Assembly (NCBI GenBank): GCA_949358305.1
Contig: OX442314.1
Span: 13,507,060 to 13,571,059, forward strand
DNA: 64,000 nt
From: Strigamia acuminata
Taxonomy: Eukaryota; Arthropoda; Chilopoda; Geophilomorpha; Linotaeniidae
Direction: 5' to 3'
The notes under the pieces were generated by a model. It saw nothing but the letters and a program-made list of their open reading frames with translations, had not been told where the DNA came from and did not search any database. Shown piece after piece: positions 47,596 to 59,900 of this stretch. The first letter of the stretch is position 1, and each line of letters opens with the position of its first letter. Made by a program: the position numbers and the translations under genes.

Positions 47596-48238
47596 TACTA
47601 GTGCATGCCTAAATATTGGAAGAATCCATGTTTAAGTCTGTTCAAGTCGTTTGAAATGCAAAGAAAACATCTCAGTTGAATGGAATTTTAAAAACATTTA
47701 CGTGGGCTTAATAAACACTCTTCTATTTCCACTAAAGAAGATTTAAAAATAATACTCCGTAATTAATAAAAAAGTTACAAGCATATTGCTTTTGCCAAAA
47801 TAATGGAATAAAGACATTTTAGTGGCAAAATTTTTGAATAATTTATAAATACGGTAGCTCTCTACACGAGTTTAAATCACAGTTGAATGGTTTAAATTTA
47901 GAAATGGTCAATATAGTGAAAAGAAGAGCCAACAATATTCTTTTCATGCACACAACTGTGCTTTAATTAAACTCGTGTAGAGAGCTATTTCTAAATTATT
48001 CCAATGTTTTGCCACTAAAATGTCTTTATTCCATTATTTTGGCAAAAGCATTATGCTTGTAGTTTTTTTTTAAATTATTATTTTTAAATCATTTTTAGTG
48101 GAAATAAAAGAGTGTTTATTAACCTTTAAGCCCATTTAAATGTTTTTGAAATTCCATTCAGCTGAGATGTTTTTTTTTGCATTTCAAACGACTCATACAG
48201 ACATGGATTACTCCTATATTTAGGCATACACAAGTAGG
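47596..48238. repeat. ~640-bp palindromic element
   Basis: The left arm from TACTAGTGCATGCCTAAATA pairs with the right arm ending at CAAGTAGG. TCTCTACACGAGTTTAA and its complement mark the inner edges. The arms are ~280 bp with small indels. No ORF. It abuts the previous element at about 30 bp. Confidence 0.75.
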
Positions 48239-48475
48239 TTTTTATTTGTTACTTCTATATAATTTTGATTGAATTTTTTATTTTTTATTCTTGTTTAAAA
48301 TTTATTTTCGAGGCCCCTTGTTGTAGTTACACCACTGAATAGTCGTTGAATTAATTGGGGATGTTAATGGAGATTTTTATCCATAATAATTTCGTTTGTT
48401 TTACTCTTTCTCATCTGTAAATGTTATTGATAAATTTTTTGAACTAAACGAAAATTAATTTCTTGTTCCGACAGG

Positions 48476-49025
48476 GATTTAAGATGACCAACAGTGCTCA
48501 TGTGATTGCTGCATTCTAGGGTTTTAACACCGAGCTGAGTGTTTCGAGGCTTTTGCTGCTCCCTTGCAGTCATGTTTGTGTTGCAAAAGCTCAAATCCAC
48601 CAACTGCTTCGCTACCGATTGCGGTGAGTAAAGAAATTCTATTCCTGATCTGATAAACCATAGGCATTTTTCATTTTCAGCCTCTTAAAATTCAAACGCG
48701 GGCAGTGTTTACCAACTAACTTGTAAGCACTAAGTGTAGTCGTTGCAGCAAGTTTCATTGGCAGTCAGTTCTTGCAGGTATGGAAATGATGTTATGAGAA
48801 ACTGTTGAGTTTAAATTGATGTGAATTTGTTGCAGGCCGAACAATCAGACACACATTGACGAAGAATTAACTTTTTTATGGAAGAAAAAATTGAAAATTC
48901 TGAAAAATGTTCTACAACGTTTCGTCAACAATTTGTGCGGTGATTTCAATCGTGAGGTTTGGGCTCGCCAAATAAACGTCGTTGAATTGAATGTATTAAC
49001 CATCTTATTTATGTAATAAAAAAAA
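48476..49025 (+). ncRNA. Candidate spliced non-coding transcript or alternative 3' UTR
   Basis: An acceptor-like TTCCGACAG (ending 48475), a strong donor GCG|GTGAGTAAAG near 48622, an acceptor TTTTCATTTTCAG at about 48681, another TTGCAG near 48836, and an AATAAA near 49015 line up on the plus strand. The exons have stops in all frames. It could be a lncRNA or a distal 3' end of the NonA-like transcript. Inference from splice signals only. Confidence 0.25.
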
Positions 49026-50820
49026 AACCTAAATTTTTTTTAAATTTTTTTTCACCTGCTTTCCTCTAACAGTTCTGTTTCAGTTTTAGGTCTGGCACAA
49101 AGTTTAATTCTCTACACGATAGGGTTTGGTCCTAGTTTCATAACTTAATAACCTGTGGTACATTAAAATAGAATGCCATTTGTAATAGCATTTTAGTTAG
49201 ATTGAATCTTCATTTTAGTCGTAATTCGCCGACAGGTGGCGGTCGATATCAATTTTGAATTTGGGTGTAAGAACTAATACTTGACAGAAAACATTTCAAA
49301 AATCACTCCATTCGTAGTTTTTGTTTTTGGGGCCTTTGGTGCCCATTCTATTCAAATAAACTCTAAAAATTTGAAAAGCAGAAACTCTGAATGCACCTAC
49401 TGATGTTGACTCTACCTAGCGTTAAAAATTGAAACAATAGTTTGTAAATTCGTGCAGTAGATGGAGGGAGTGAAGCAAATTCACACCTCCATCACGATCT
49501 TTGAAGAATGTAAATTTAAAACAACAAACGTTCAAACCAATTACAAAATATTTATGTAGATAAGTTTATAGCTTGCATTCTCCGCTGTTTACGACTCTCT
49601 CTCTACAATAAAAACTAATAATAATAAAAAACCTTGAACAAAGAACAGTTATTAAATAAAACGAGTTAATTACATTCAATTAATCACAAAAACTCAAATA
49701 ACAACACATAAAATCTCGTAACTCTTTCTATGCTGCACCGAAAATAAATTTACCATTCATCATCATCACTCATCAGCCGTAATTCAATTCAATATACCGT
49801 GAGCCATTTACTAAATAGTAAAATCTAATCTAAATAAATGGGGAAAACCAAGAGAAATAGTGGGAAATACCAAGCACATAGCGCCATCTAGCGCCGAACC
49901 GAAACTATTTTAATACAACAATAAAAAAGTGTAAACCAACGTCTCTTCTTCGCTGAATTTGTTGTCTCATTTTTCCATTCGCAAACAAAACAAAACCAAC
50001 CGAAACCAGCCACCAACCACCCACTGCTGAGCTAGAGTTGTGTGGACCTTGTCACAAATACGCGCAACCTCGGAAGCAAAGTGGACTGCTGACCCCGTTT
50101 CAGCTCCCATGACTATGGCCAAGATGAATGCAGATCAAGCTGCCCTTAACCCATTGCCAAGTTCCTCTTTTCCGGATCAGCTGCTTATCGCAATCGGGAA
50201 GAGATGAAGACAGAGCTCTATCACGTCCAATGAAATCTGTGTCAGCAATTCAGCATTGTATTCCTGTAGTGTAGGCCCCAATAACAACACCCGACTCCCC
50301 CTACTGTATATCATTAGTATTACAAGGTCCATCGGTTCGGTTTGGTTCGGTCAGTGTAGAGCGTAAACGTAAACGGCAACCCCAACTGGGGAACCCGGGC
50401 CCTCTCTCGGCTGGTGGCCGAATGTTTCCCACGCTCATATTGGCGCCAGAAACATGATCCGATCCATACGAAATGCGAATCATATATTTTTTTCCCCTTT
50501 TCAGACGTTTTTTTTATTTTTTTATTTTTAATTCGAAATTAAATAAAAATAATAAATAAATAAATAAATAAAATATATGTTTTTTTAAAAATTTTATTTA
50601 AATTTAAATTTTGAAATGTTTTATTTTTTATTATTTTTAAATTTGGCTCATAAATTGTGATTTTATCCGTCCATTTTGAAATTCCATCAGCTATTAATCC
50701 AATAAGGCTAACTCGATTTCCTCACTGTGAAAAGTTAAACTCACTGACCACACTGACTTAACAGCCTTGCCCTTTCATTCTATGCTTTACGCGTCACGAA
50801 ATCACACACCACGTGGCACC

Positions 50821-50890
50821 AGCCTCGCGCTGATTGGTCAGAGACAACCAATGAGAACGCGCTTATAACGTGTCGCAGCACTGATCATGG
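50821..50890 (+). promoter_or_regulatory. Tis11 promoter elements: CCAAT pair and TATA-like box
   Basis: Around 50830-50875 lie an inverted CCAAT (CTGATTGGTC), a direct CCAAT (AACCAATGAG), and a TATA-like CTTATAACG, about 100-150 bp before the start codon. Spacing suits a proximal promoter; the transcription start site is inferred to be near 50890-50920. Confidence 0.5.
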
Positions 50891-50978
50891 ACAGGGCAAT
50901 AAGAAAACTTTGTTCGTGTCGACTTTGGTGTGCACTCCGATCCAAAACTGAGCCGTAATTCAAAGGTGCGGTCCAAAA

Positions 50979-52302
50979 ATGACCACCGCGCTAGTGTCTG
51001 CGTGTTACGGCATAACTGAAATTTTTAGCAAGGTAGGATTTCCACTCACAATTCCGTCTACTCTACCGCATTCCAGTGCATCATGCCGCATTTCTAGGCC
51101 CGAAACGCAACAAGTGTTTCCCGCACACATGTTCGTTCGTTCTCCCCCAAAATTTAGAAAACTTTTAAATTTAAACCCCAACTGAATTAATTGTTTTAAG
51201 CTTGTAAAATTTTACCGAACTAATTCATTTAATATTTCTTATTTTTCTTTCTTTATAGAACAATGGTCACACAAAAGCACACATGAAAATAGGCGAGCGC
51301 AAGTCTGTGCCGAACTTCACCGTGCGGCGCACGTCTACTCCCAGCACGACCAACTTGTCGACATGTTTCGCAAACAACCGCCTGAACGTGATAGCGATCA
51401 CGTCCGACGCGGCCGCCGTGCTGGTGAACAACCAGACGACAAACAACCACAGAAAACTGGACCGGAGTTTGAGTGAACCCGTGGATCGGAGCAGCATTCA
51501 GGCGCAGCAGCAGCAGCAGCAGCAGCAGCAAGCGCAGAGGGCCATGCCGACCAACTCGTCCCGGTACAAGACAGAGCTGTGCAGGCCGTACGAGGAGAGC
51601 GGCAAATGTAAATATGGCGACAAGTGCCAATTCGCCCACGGTGCTCACGAGTTGAGGACCCTCGCCCGGCACCCAAAGTACAAAACCGAACTATGTCGTA
51701 CGTTCCACACAACCGGATTCTGCCCGTACGGTCCGCGCTGTCATTTCATACACAACGCCGAAGGTCCGCAGCCCCCTACCGGCGGCTCGATGCCCGACTC
51801 GGCCATCGTTCGGCCCAAAGCTCTCTGTTTCAGCGGGGGCTCGTCCGGCTCGGTGTCCCCCAACGGGGACTTGCCCACGCCGAGTCCGCCGCATAACGGC
51901 AACAACAGTTACTTCGAGCCCGTCACGACCCCGACGGCCAACAACGCGTTCACCTTTAATTCGCAGGATTTTTCGGTGCTCGTGTCGCCGCCTTTGTCGA
52001 TTAACCGTCGAGTTATGGAACAGAATGCGTATAACACGGCGCTCAACCAATTCACACTGTTGAGCAACGGCCAACGCAACCTCAACATCATGAACGATTC
52101 GGATTCTGTGTTCTCTGATCCTGCGTCGTCGGACCTTTCGTCTCCGCCTCCGCCGTCTTCGCCGCCCTCTTCCTCCGATTCGCAATCCCTCGGCTCGGAG
52201 GGGGACGACTTGTCTGTGTGCGGCAGTCCGCCGGGAGACGATGGGCGCTGCGGTGCATTGCGCCTGCCTATCTTCAGTCGCTTGTCTACCAGTGATGACT
52301 AA
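50979..52302 (+). CDS. Tis11: Tis11/ZFP36 tandem CCCH zinc-finger protein
   Basis: Exon 1 (50979-51032) encodes MTTALVSACYGITEIFSK and joins in phase to exon 2 (51259-52302), total 365 aa. The 'MTTxLVSA' start matches vertebrate ZFP36L proteins and fixes the start in exon 1. Two C-x8-C-x5-C-x3-H fingers carry the family lead-in: RYKTELCRPYEESGKCKYGD and KYKTELCRTFHTTGFCPYGP. The polyQ tract is encoded by a CAG microsatellite (about 51507-51530). A Ser/Pro-rich region follows, and the end RLPIFSRLSTSDD is the conserved CNOT1-binding motif. The family binds AU-rich elements in 3' UTRs and recruits the CCR4-NOT deadenylase, causing mRNA decay. The exon is more GC-rich than its flanks, with long antisense open frames that are composition artefacts. 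Confidence 0.95.
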
Positions 52303-53960
52303 GACTGTGGGGGTCTTCTTATGCAGGTCAGGCAAGCGCAAGCCTTATTTAATGTTTAATTCAAATACTAATTTTTTCCAATTTATAAATCTTGAGGAAA
52401 GAAATGTAAAAATTTATGCAAAAAATAATTTTTTTTTTGAAAAGTTTAAATATTAATTAATGAATTAATTTACCCATTATTTAAATGATTTGAAAGAGAC
52501 GGGAAGAAAGAAGGAAAGAATTAACGGCTGTTTTTTTTGTTTTTGTAATTTTTGTTTTTCTTTTTTTTTCTTTTCACTATTTTAACCCTTTCATCTCGAC
52601 AAGTTTGTCTTTTTTTTGGTTTTTCTGAAAAGGAAGAAAAATTTTTAAATATTATTTTCATATTTTTTGTTTCCGGACCCCTTTTCCCTATTTATTCCAC
52701 ATCCCATTAATGACGTCAACCACGTAGTGGTTTTAATTGATTTTTTTTGGTCAATTAATAGGAATTATTATGAGTATTAATATTTTTTATCATTTTTAAT
52801 TTCGTAATTTAATATTATTATTTTTATTTTATTTCATGATAAAAGAAAATTTAAATTTAAAGAAATAAAAAAAAAAATAAAACACAAACAAAAAAAGAAA
52901 AAAGAAAAAAAACTTTCAACTAAAAGTGAATTTTGTGTATATTATCTTATTTTTCGCCATCCCATCCCCCTTACTTTGAATAAGAAAAAAAAAGCCCCCT
53001 ATCTTTGAAATTTTCTTACGTCATCCATTGTATTTATGTTATTTATTTTGTGGAAGTTTTAAATTTTATTAATAATGCTCCTATATTTATCGGGTTAAGT
53101 TGACAGACGTTGAGTTACAAAATGATAGTTTTTATTTCTAATTATTGTACGTAAATTATAAATTTAGGTTTTAAAATAAAAAAATAAAAAATAATAATTG
53201 ATAGATGATGATGATGAAAAAGGAAAAAAAAAATTTGTTTATTAAATTAAGAAAGAAGGAAAAAAAATATTTGCCAAAGAACTGCTCTTCCCACCTTCCC
53301 ATCCTTAGTTTTTTGGTTTTTAATCACATTTGAAACAAAAAGGAAAAATCATTAACTCTAAAAGAAAATTCGAATCAATTTCCAATATAAAAATTAAAAA
53401 ACCTAAACTTCCTCTTTTCTGTGTTGGCCATATTGTTGCAGTCAGAAGTTGAAAGGAAAAAGCAAATTTTTTAATTTTCATTATGTACAATATAATGTTT
53501 ATAATGATGATAATATAAATAGTTGAAAAAAATTTTGTCTAGGTTGCAAGTGAAGATCAAACTTTTTCTTTAGTGTTATTTTTATGATTTTTTTTTAACA
53601 TTGAGAAAATGAGTAATTTGTGCTGTGTTATTTTTTTCATAACTTACGCAATTTTATTAGCCCCATTGTAATATCATTTATTATTCATCAAGATGCAGTG
53701 ATTTTTTTTCTGTTTCATTTTATTTTATTATTATTATTATTATATTATTATTATTAATATTATTATTATTATTATTATTATTATTTTTTTTTTAATAGTA
53801 AACAATTTTTAATCATCCAAGCCTCTAAGTTATGTGAACATATTTAAATATTTGAAACGTTAATTGTATCGTCAGTTAACCTGAATGTGTGGACAAAAAA
53901 ATAGAGTTTATAGTTTTAACAAATCAAACTATGTCTGTTTATTTCTTTCTTTATTATTTA
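52303..53960 (+). other. Tis11 3' UTR / downstream AU-rich region
   Basis: Extremely AT-rich, with T and A runs and an (ATT)n microsatellite at about 53726-53786. It contains the nonamer TTATTTATT at 53039-53047 and several more ATTTA pentamers. Candidate AATAAA signals are numerous (for instance near 53175), so the transcript end cannot be fixed. No ORF of interest. Confidence 0.5.
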
Positions 53961-56900
53961 AATGGTAAAAAATATAATTAATTACATCATAAGATGGGAA
54001 AACCACAACTCGTGGATCACTGAGGGGCTGACTGGAATGACTGGGCCATTGGCTTTTTCCATTCCTTTACACGAAGGGGAAGACGGATTTAAAACTTTAA
54101 CAGCAACTATAAAAAAAAATATATTTGTTTTGACCAACCAACCACATGCTATGAAATCACACGTACACCCACGACACACACACCCACCGGATGTGGATTT
54201 TGAGCGGGAAAATGAGTTCTAAAAAAAATAAATAAAAATAATAATGTTTAATTATTTGGAACTGTGAGATAAACCACTCGATGGCCGGATCTGATAAGGA
54301 GTGAAAAATTAAACGTAATTTTGTGAAATCAAAGAGCAAAGTTGAGTTATTGATATATCTAACCAGAACCGCGGATGATGGTCATTGGTTATTCCGATCA
54401 CTTGCGCGCAGCTTGCTACAGGAGAAAAGGCGGGAACACGCACGAAAGACGGCAGTGTGCGTGATGTGCATCAGAATTACATGCGCCCAAAATGCCATTA
54501 CACTCCTGTATGGCGATAACGATTGCAGCTGTTTAACTATTTAACCACCGTTCTAAAGTCAACCAGTTTTTTTTTTTAATAAAAAATGCTGAAATTAAAT
54601 TAGATTTATTTTTTAATTTATATTTTAATTTATTTTTAAAAAAAAATTTATTCAACGTTTTCGAAGTAGGGCGAAAAATTTAAACGGTTAAATTGAACTT
54701 GTCAAAGGCGAGGGTTGTTTGGACTATGAAATAGGATTCATCGTCCTCTTGTGGATATGCAGAATTTGTAGTCGAACTCGTTCTGCTTTTAGGCTTGTTT
54801 TTCGAATCGTTCAAGAGCCCCGTCCAAACCCCCCTCTTGTTGCAGGCAGGGGGGCCCCCTTTGATGGAAAGGGAGCCTCGGAACCCCTCTATTTTACTTT
54901 TATTAGCTGGAGAGATGGTTCTAACGTGACAATTTACTCTTTTCATTTCCATGGCAACGACCATCCACGCCTGGCTTTTGTTTGTCGTACGATTTATACA
55001 ATTTATTTCTATTTATTTATTTATTTATTTTCATTATCATCGTTTCGGAGTATTTTGTAATGTAATTTCAGCAGTCAGCTGTAACATACAAACTACATAT
55101 AATGAAGGAGGGTACCGGGAAGTTTCACCGCCATCCGTAACTTTGTATGTTCGCATTTCCTTTCCCGCCACAAAACTCAACTGTTTTCATTCGCGGCCAT
55201 CTCGAAATCAGCCATGGAGAACGTGTGCGCAATAAACACTGCGCAGGATAAGGAAATACAGTGGGCTTGATAGAAATAATAAACACACATCACCACACTT
55301 GAAAAACCATCAAATTCTCTCACACACACGAATCCATCCCACATTAAACCCCCCTAACCTCCGCAATTTCCCATTTTCCCCACAAGAAAAATAAAATAAA
55401 CCATTAGTTGAGATTACTAAAATTCTTTTTTCGTTTCTTTCTCACCCCAACCCCCAAAATTTCACGTCATTAAAGAACAAACAAGTTTTTTCTCTCGACC
55501 ATCACGTGACTCACTTGCACTAACTCGTCGATGAACCCTGAGCCACAGGAAGCAACTCATTTTACAATTAGGGTCCGTTAACGAAGCCTGCACTATCGGG
55601 CCTTCATAGTCCCTTTCAATACAGCGGAAATTAATTCTTTTCATTCACCACCCCCTACTTGAATGACCAAATGTGGGTATTATCCTTTAATGTGTTCTCA
55701 CACTACTTTGAACTTCGAAAAACCAGAAGGTGATGCAACATGATAAAATCACAATTTTTTTTTTTTTTTTTTAGTGATAATTTTTCTCGTTTTTGCATAG
55801 TTTTTTTTTTCAATTGCATATTAAGTGGCAGCATGTGTGAGGGCGTAGGTGTCAATGAGTCACAAACGCCCGCGTGCCCTTCATTCACGAACCCGCCAGC
55901 AGCTGCTGCATCCGACTTGACTCTTCAATGGACTCAGTGTGGATGAAAATTATACAAAAATTGCCACTCATACGTATAAAAAATAATAATTGTTTGTTTT
56001 TTTTTATCACTGTTTGAAGAAAAAAAAACATTCAAATACAGGAAGACGTCTGACTCAAACAACAACAAAAAAATTGGGATCCCGGAGCTCGAGTCCAAAA
56101 AATTCCTAACGATAATTGAATTTAACGTTGGAGAATGAAGCCATTTTTTTTTAAATTGGTGCCGAGCTGTCAGAAATATTTAATTTTTAAATGACACCAT
56201 TAATTATTAGAATTAATTGTAGATTTTTTTTTCTTCATGGTTAACTGCAGAGTCATTATGGAAGCCTCCCAAAAAAGACATCTTCTCTGTTTACATTCTT
56301 GAAAAGCGATAAACTTATGAATCATCACTAGACACAGGATGGCAAACAACTTTTCACATCCCCTCGATATCAAAAAGTCAAAAAACCAAAACAGAAATTT
56401 TTACTAGCGTCATTATGACGTCAAATTACTTAAACAAAATTAGAAAAGTGGAAAACCGATTCAGAATTCACACTAACGCGCTCCCAAAAACCGACCTGAC
56501 GTTACAAATCCTGGATATTGACCTCCCCCGTGAATTGCACATGCACAAAAGGAATAAAATAGAAAATAAAAAATACCCCACCCATTATAGGAGACGGAAG
56601 AGTCGTAGGTTCCCGGAAAAACAAAAATAGCAACAAAATAAAAAGGCTTTATACAGTCAAACCATGTGTAGAACCCAGTTATTCATATTGACATCACCCA
56701 AATACATATTTTATTGAATTGCGTGTCGCCAAACAAATAAACAACCAGACAGCATTTCTATGATAACAGCTCCAACACGTCATTAACGAGACAAATAAAA
56801 ATTTCCTATATCTTGTTTTTGGTCTAAGGTAAATGCAGACAGGTGACGAAATGAAGCGGAAACACCTGTGCTGCTTTTATTACCCTTATTAATCCCAAGG

Positions 56901-59900
56901 TTATTCAAGATGGAACAAGCACATCGATAAATATTGAAATTGCTCGATCAGACGAAAAATAAATTACCTTTTGGGGAAAATATAAATGACCTTCATTTAG
57001 TATGGGTCAGTCTGTTTGCCAGACGTCAAACACGTCCTTGAGAACTAAGTGTGACGCAATTCTCTGCTTAATATGTTTGATATTGACAACACTTTGCATT
57101 TTAAGACTCATCGTTGACGTCACAATGAGTCTCGAGACAGCAGAGCGAGAAATTCAAGTGCATTGATAATTCTTTTCTTTTTTTTAAGCCCATTTTTTTT
57201 TAATTTTTTTTTTTATAATCCTGAGACCAGGCTATACAGTACAGAGCACTAGGTCTGCAGGTCGGGGTCATCATTACACATCCTCGGGCACTTTTTTCTT
57301 CCTAAGACCAGTTGCTTGAGGATCTGAAACGAGGTGAGAAAGATTTGCTCCCATTAACTGCATCCGTCAGGAAATTTATTTACTTTTTTGCCTTTTATTC
57401 AAAAAAGAAAAACACATTTTACACCTTCGGGTCACTAATTGAAGGAATAATTGGACCTAATTACTCGACAAAAGGATAAAAATAATTAAATTTGAAAGGG
57501 TTGAGGGTGGAACAGGTGGAATCAACACCTTTCATCCCGGAGTGTGATTAAAGTTTCTTTTCCCGTCTTTTGGCTTCCGTAACCGGTCGGTATCGCCGTT
57601 CTATTTCCGTCAGTCAACCGCCCTCGATACGCGCTTCCTTCCTCTGACATTTTTCGAGGGTATACACAATGAGAAACATTGGTTTCATGAAAACTTGTTA
57701 TTAGGGTAACATAGAACGAAAGTTTTGACTGAAAGAAATAAAAAACACTATTCAAAAAAAGTTTAAGTAAATAAATACATTGATCCAATGATTAAATAAG
57801 TAGGTGAACAAGTTCGTAAAGTACGATTGAGTGAATTCAATCATGGGAAGTCAATCAAAAATGGTAAACAAGTCAACAATTTTCTGAGTGCAGTTTTCCA
57901 ACACCTATCATTTCCAAGTGGCAAGGTGCAGGTTGAAATCGGATCAACGAACTTCTTTCTTTCTAGGCAAATTTCAAACCAGTTGCAGCAAGTAATCTAA
58001 AAATAGAGTCGATCTCTGTGTGAGAAAAATAATCGCCACCCACATCAGGTTAAAGAAAATAGAAAAGGTAATCGACCTCATTGGCAGAAATTAAATTAGA
58101 AATTTGCATTTTTCTTATTGACGTGTAATTTGTGCACGTTAATAATTTGGTGAAAGCTCCCTTTGAGAAAGTTTACAAAGTCGTTCACTTCCAACTGATA
58201 AATCAGCTGAAAAAGTCAATTACCCCGACTAACCTTTTTCATTTCCCTTGCTAGTCCCAATACGATTAACTTAATTGAAACCAGCTACAAACAGAAACCT
58301 AAGAAGCTCGAGAAATGACTCAAGCAATGAGGCACCAACTCCAATCCCATGCAGGGGTGAACTCAGAAAAGTACCACTAAACACTTGACACCCTTCAATA
58401 CTTCACCCACAGCTAATAAAGAAAATTCAAATGCAACAAAAATCCTATATTTTAAAAAAATAAAATTCATATTCGTGACACAAAAGAACGACGACTGTTG
58501 GAACAATAATTACAAATTGATAGTTTAATATACAGTGTACAAACTATACTGTATTGACATTGTATCAGTTGCTATGTTATGTGAATAAAGCTGGGGGTGA
58601 ATGTGTTCCTTGCACCAATCCCAGGCTATGCAAAGAAAATCAATACCCACAATCCCGCCTTAGAAAGCCAGGCGACCAATAAAATTCAAATTTTACGGGA
58701 CATTGAACACACCCTATTCAAAGCCGATAGCGGGTTCCAACATGCATCTCATCCATCAGGAGTTAAAACAGAAAAAGCTGTTAGTTATCATCTGGTCTCT
58801 GTCCGAGTGGAGATATCTGGACATGGTCAGTCGGGCGCCGAAACAGACAAGATCCATTTCCTTTGGAAAACACCCACATGAGTCAGGAACTTGCACCATA
58901 TAGAGAGGGGAGGAGGAAAGGGTCGGAGTGGTCAAGCGGGCAGTAATCGCAGCCAAATCCGAGGGGTGCCCAGTGGGGGCTAGTGGTGCCTCGGCGCAGC
59001 TGCCGGGAGGTCAAGGGGTCAAATAGCATGACTGTAGAACGAGAACCCCGATGGTCACTACTGCAGGCTGAGTTATGGACTGCTTGCTGCCATTCCTCCA
59101 CCCCTTTTTGTAATCACCTCCACTGCGATAATTTCCTGTTTAGAAACAATAACAACAACAATAACAAATCGAGTGTTATCAGCGCTTGAAGAATTGTACA
59201 AGATTAATGGCTGCAAACAGCATCCTACGTAGAACCTTTCTTTAATTTAATAAAAATTGTTAACAGAAGAGAAAGAGGAAGTTCATTGGCATCTCGAGCG
59301 AATTAAATTACATCAAAACATGGATTGATGCCAAATGTGAGTGCTGGTGGTGTAACAATAATTGACAGCAGTAGGGCAGTAGAACCGAAAGAAAAATAGA
59401 ATAGCAAACAACTCGTTTTTCTCTTAATATTGCAGAGAACAATAGTTGATCTTTTTGACAGTTTTCATTTCGGTTTACAAATCGGTTTCGAGTTTTTCGG
59501 TTTGATTTCTTTCGTGCAGCATATCACGTTTCACGTGCAAAGAAGGACTTTTAATTCGAACAAAAGCGCATCAGTTGAAGGTTTGCCGGACCACATATCA
59601 CTCAGCTTATTTTTATATAGGTGAGGTGAGGGATTAAGGTTTTGTTCGTTACCCCTCACCCGCACTGAAACCACACATGTATGATCGCTTAGCTCTTAGC
59701 ATGTTAAGTATTCTCGTCACTCGCACGACTAGGGCAGAGAAGAAACAACCTCGAGCTCGACCCCGTGAATAACCCTCTGAAAATAAAAGGCGGCTCAGTG
59801 GGATGGGTCTCTTCTTCATTCCGACACCCGGATGAAATACTAAACACGTCGAGTCATTTATCTTTTTCATTTAACTCTTCAATGACATCCGTTCCATCAA

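Larger units (their letters stand above)
48239..50978. other. Non-coding region upstream of Tis11
   Basis: No ORF here has protein character. Candidate spliced non-coding exons (48476-49025) are listed separately. From about 49500 it is AT-rich with simple AAT/TTTA runs (around 50500-50650). The Tis11 promoter lies in the last 200 bp. Confidence 0.4.

Noticed and set aside
43607-49399. A 5.8-kb transposon bounded by CAGTAGCTGCATTC and GAATGCACCTACTG
   Set aside because: The two ends match only partly, flanks show no target duplication, and unrelated elements lie between; the right end is probably chance.
51691-52341. 216-aa minus-strand ORF antisense to Tis11, plus 139-, 104- and 90-aa frames in the same exon
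   Set aside because: The GC-rich, codon-biased Tis11 exon opens other frames by composition; the products are Arg-rich and have no domain.
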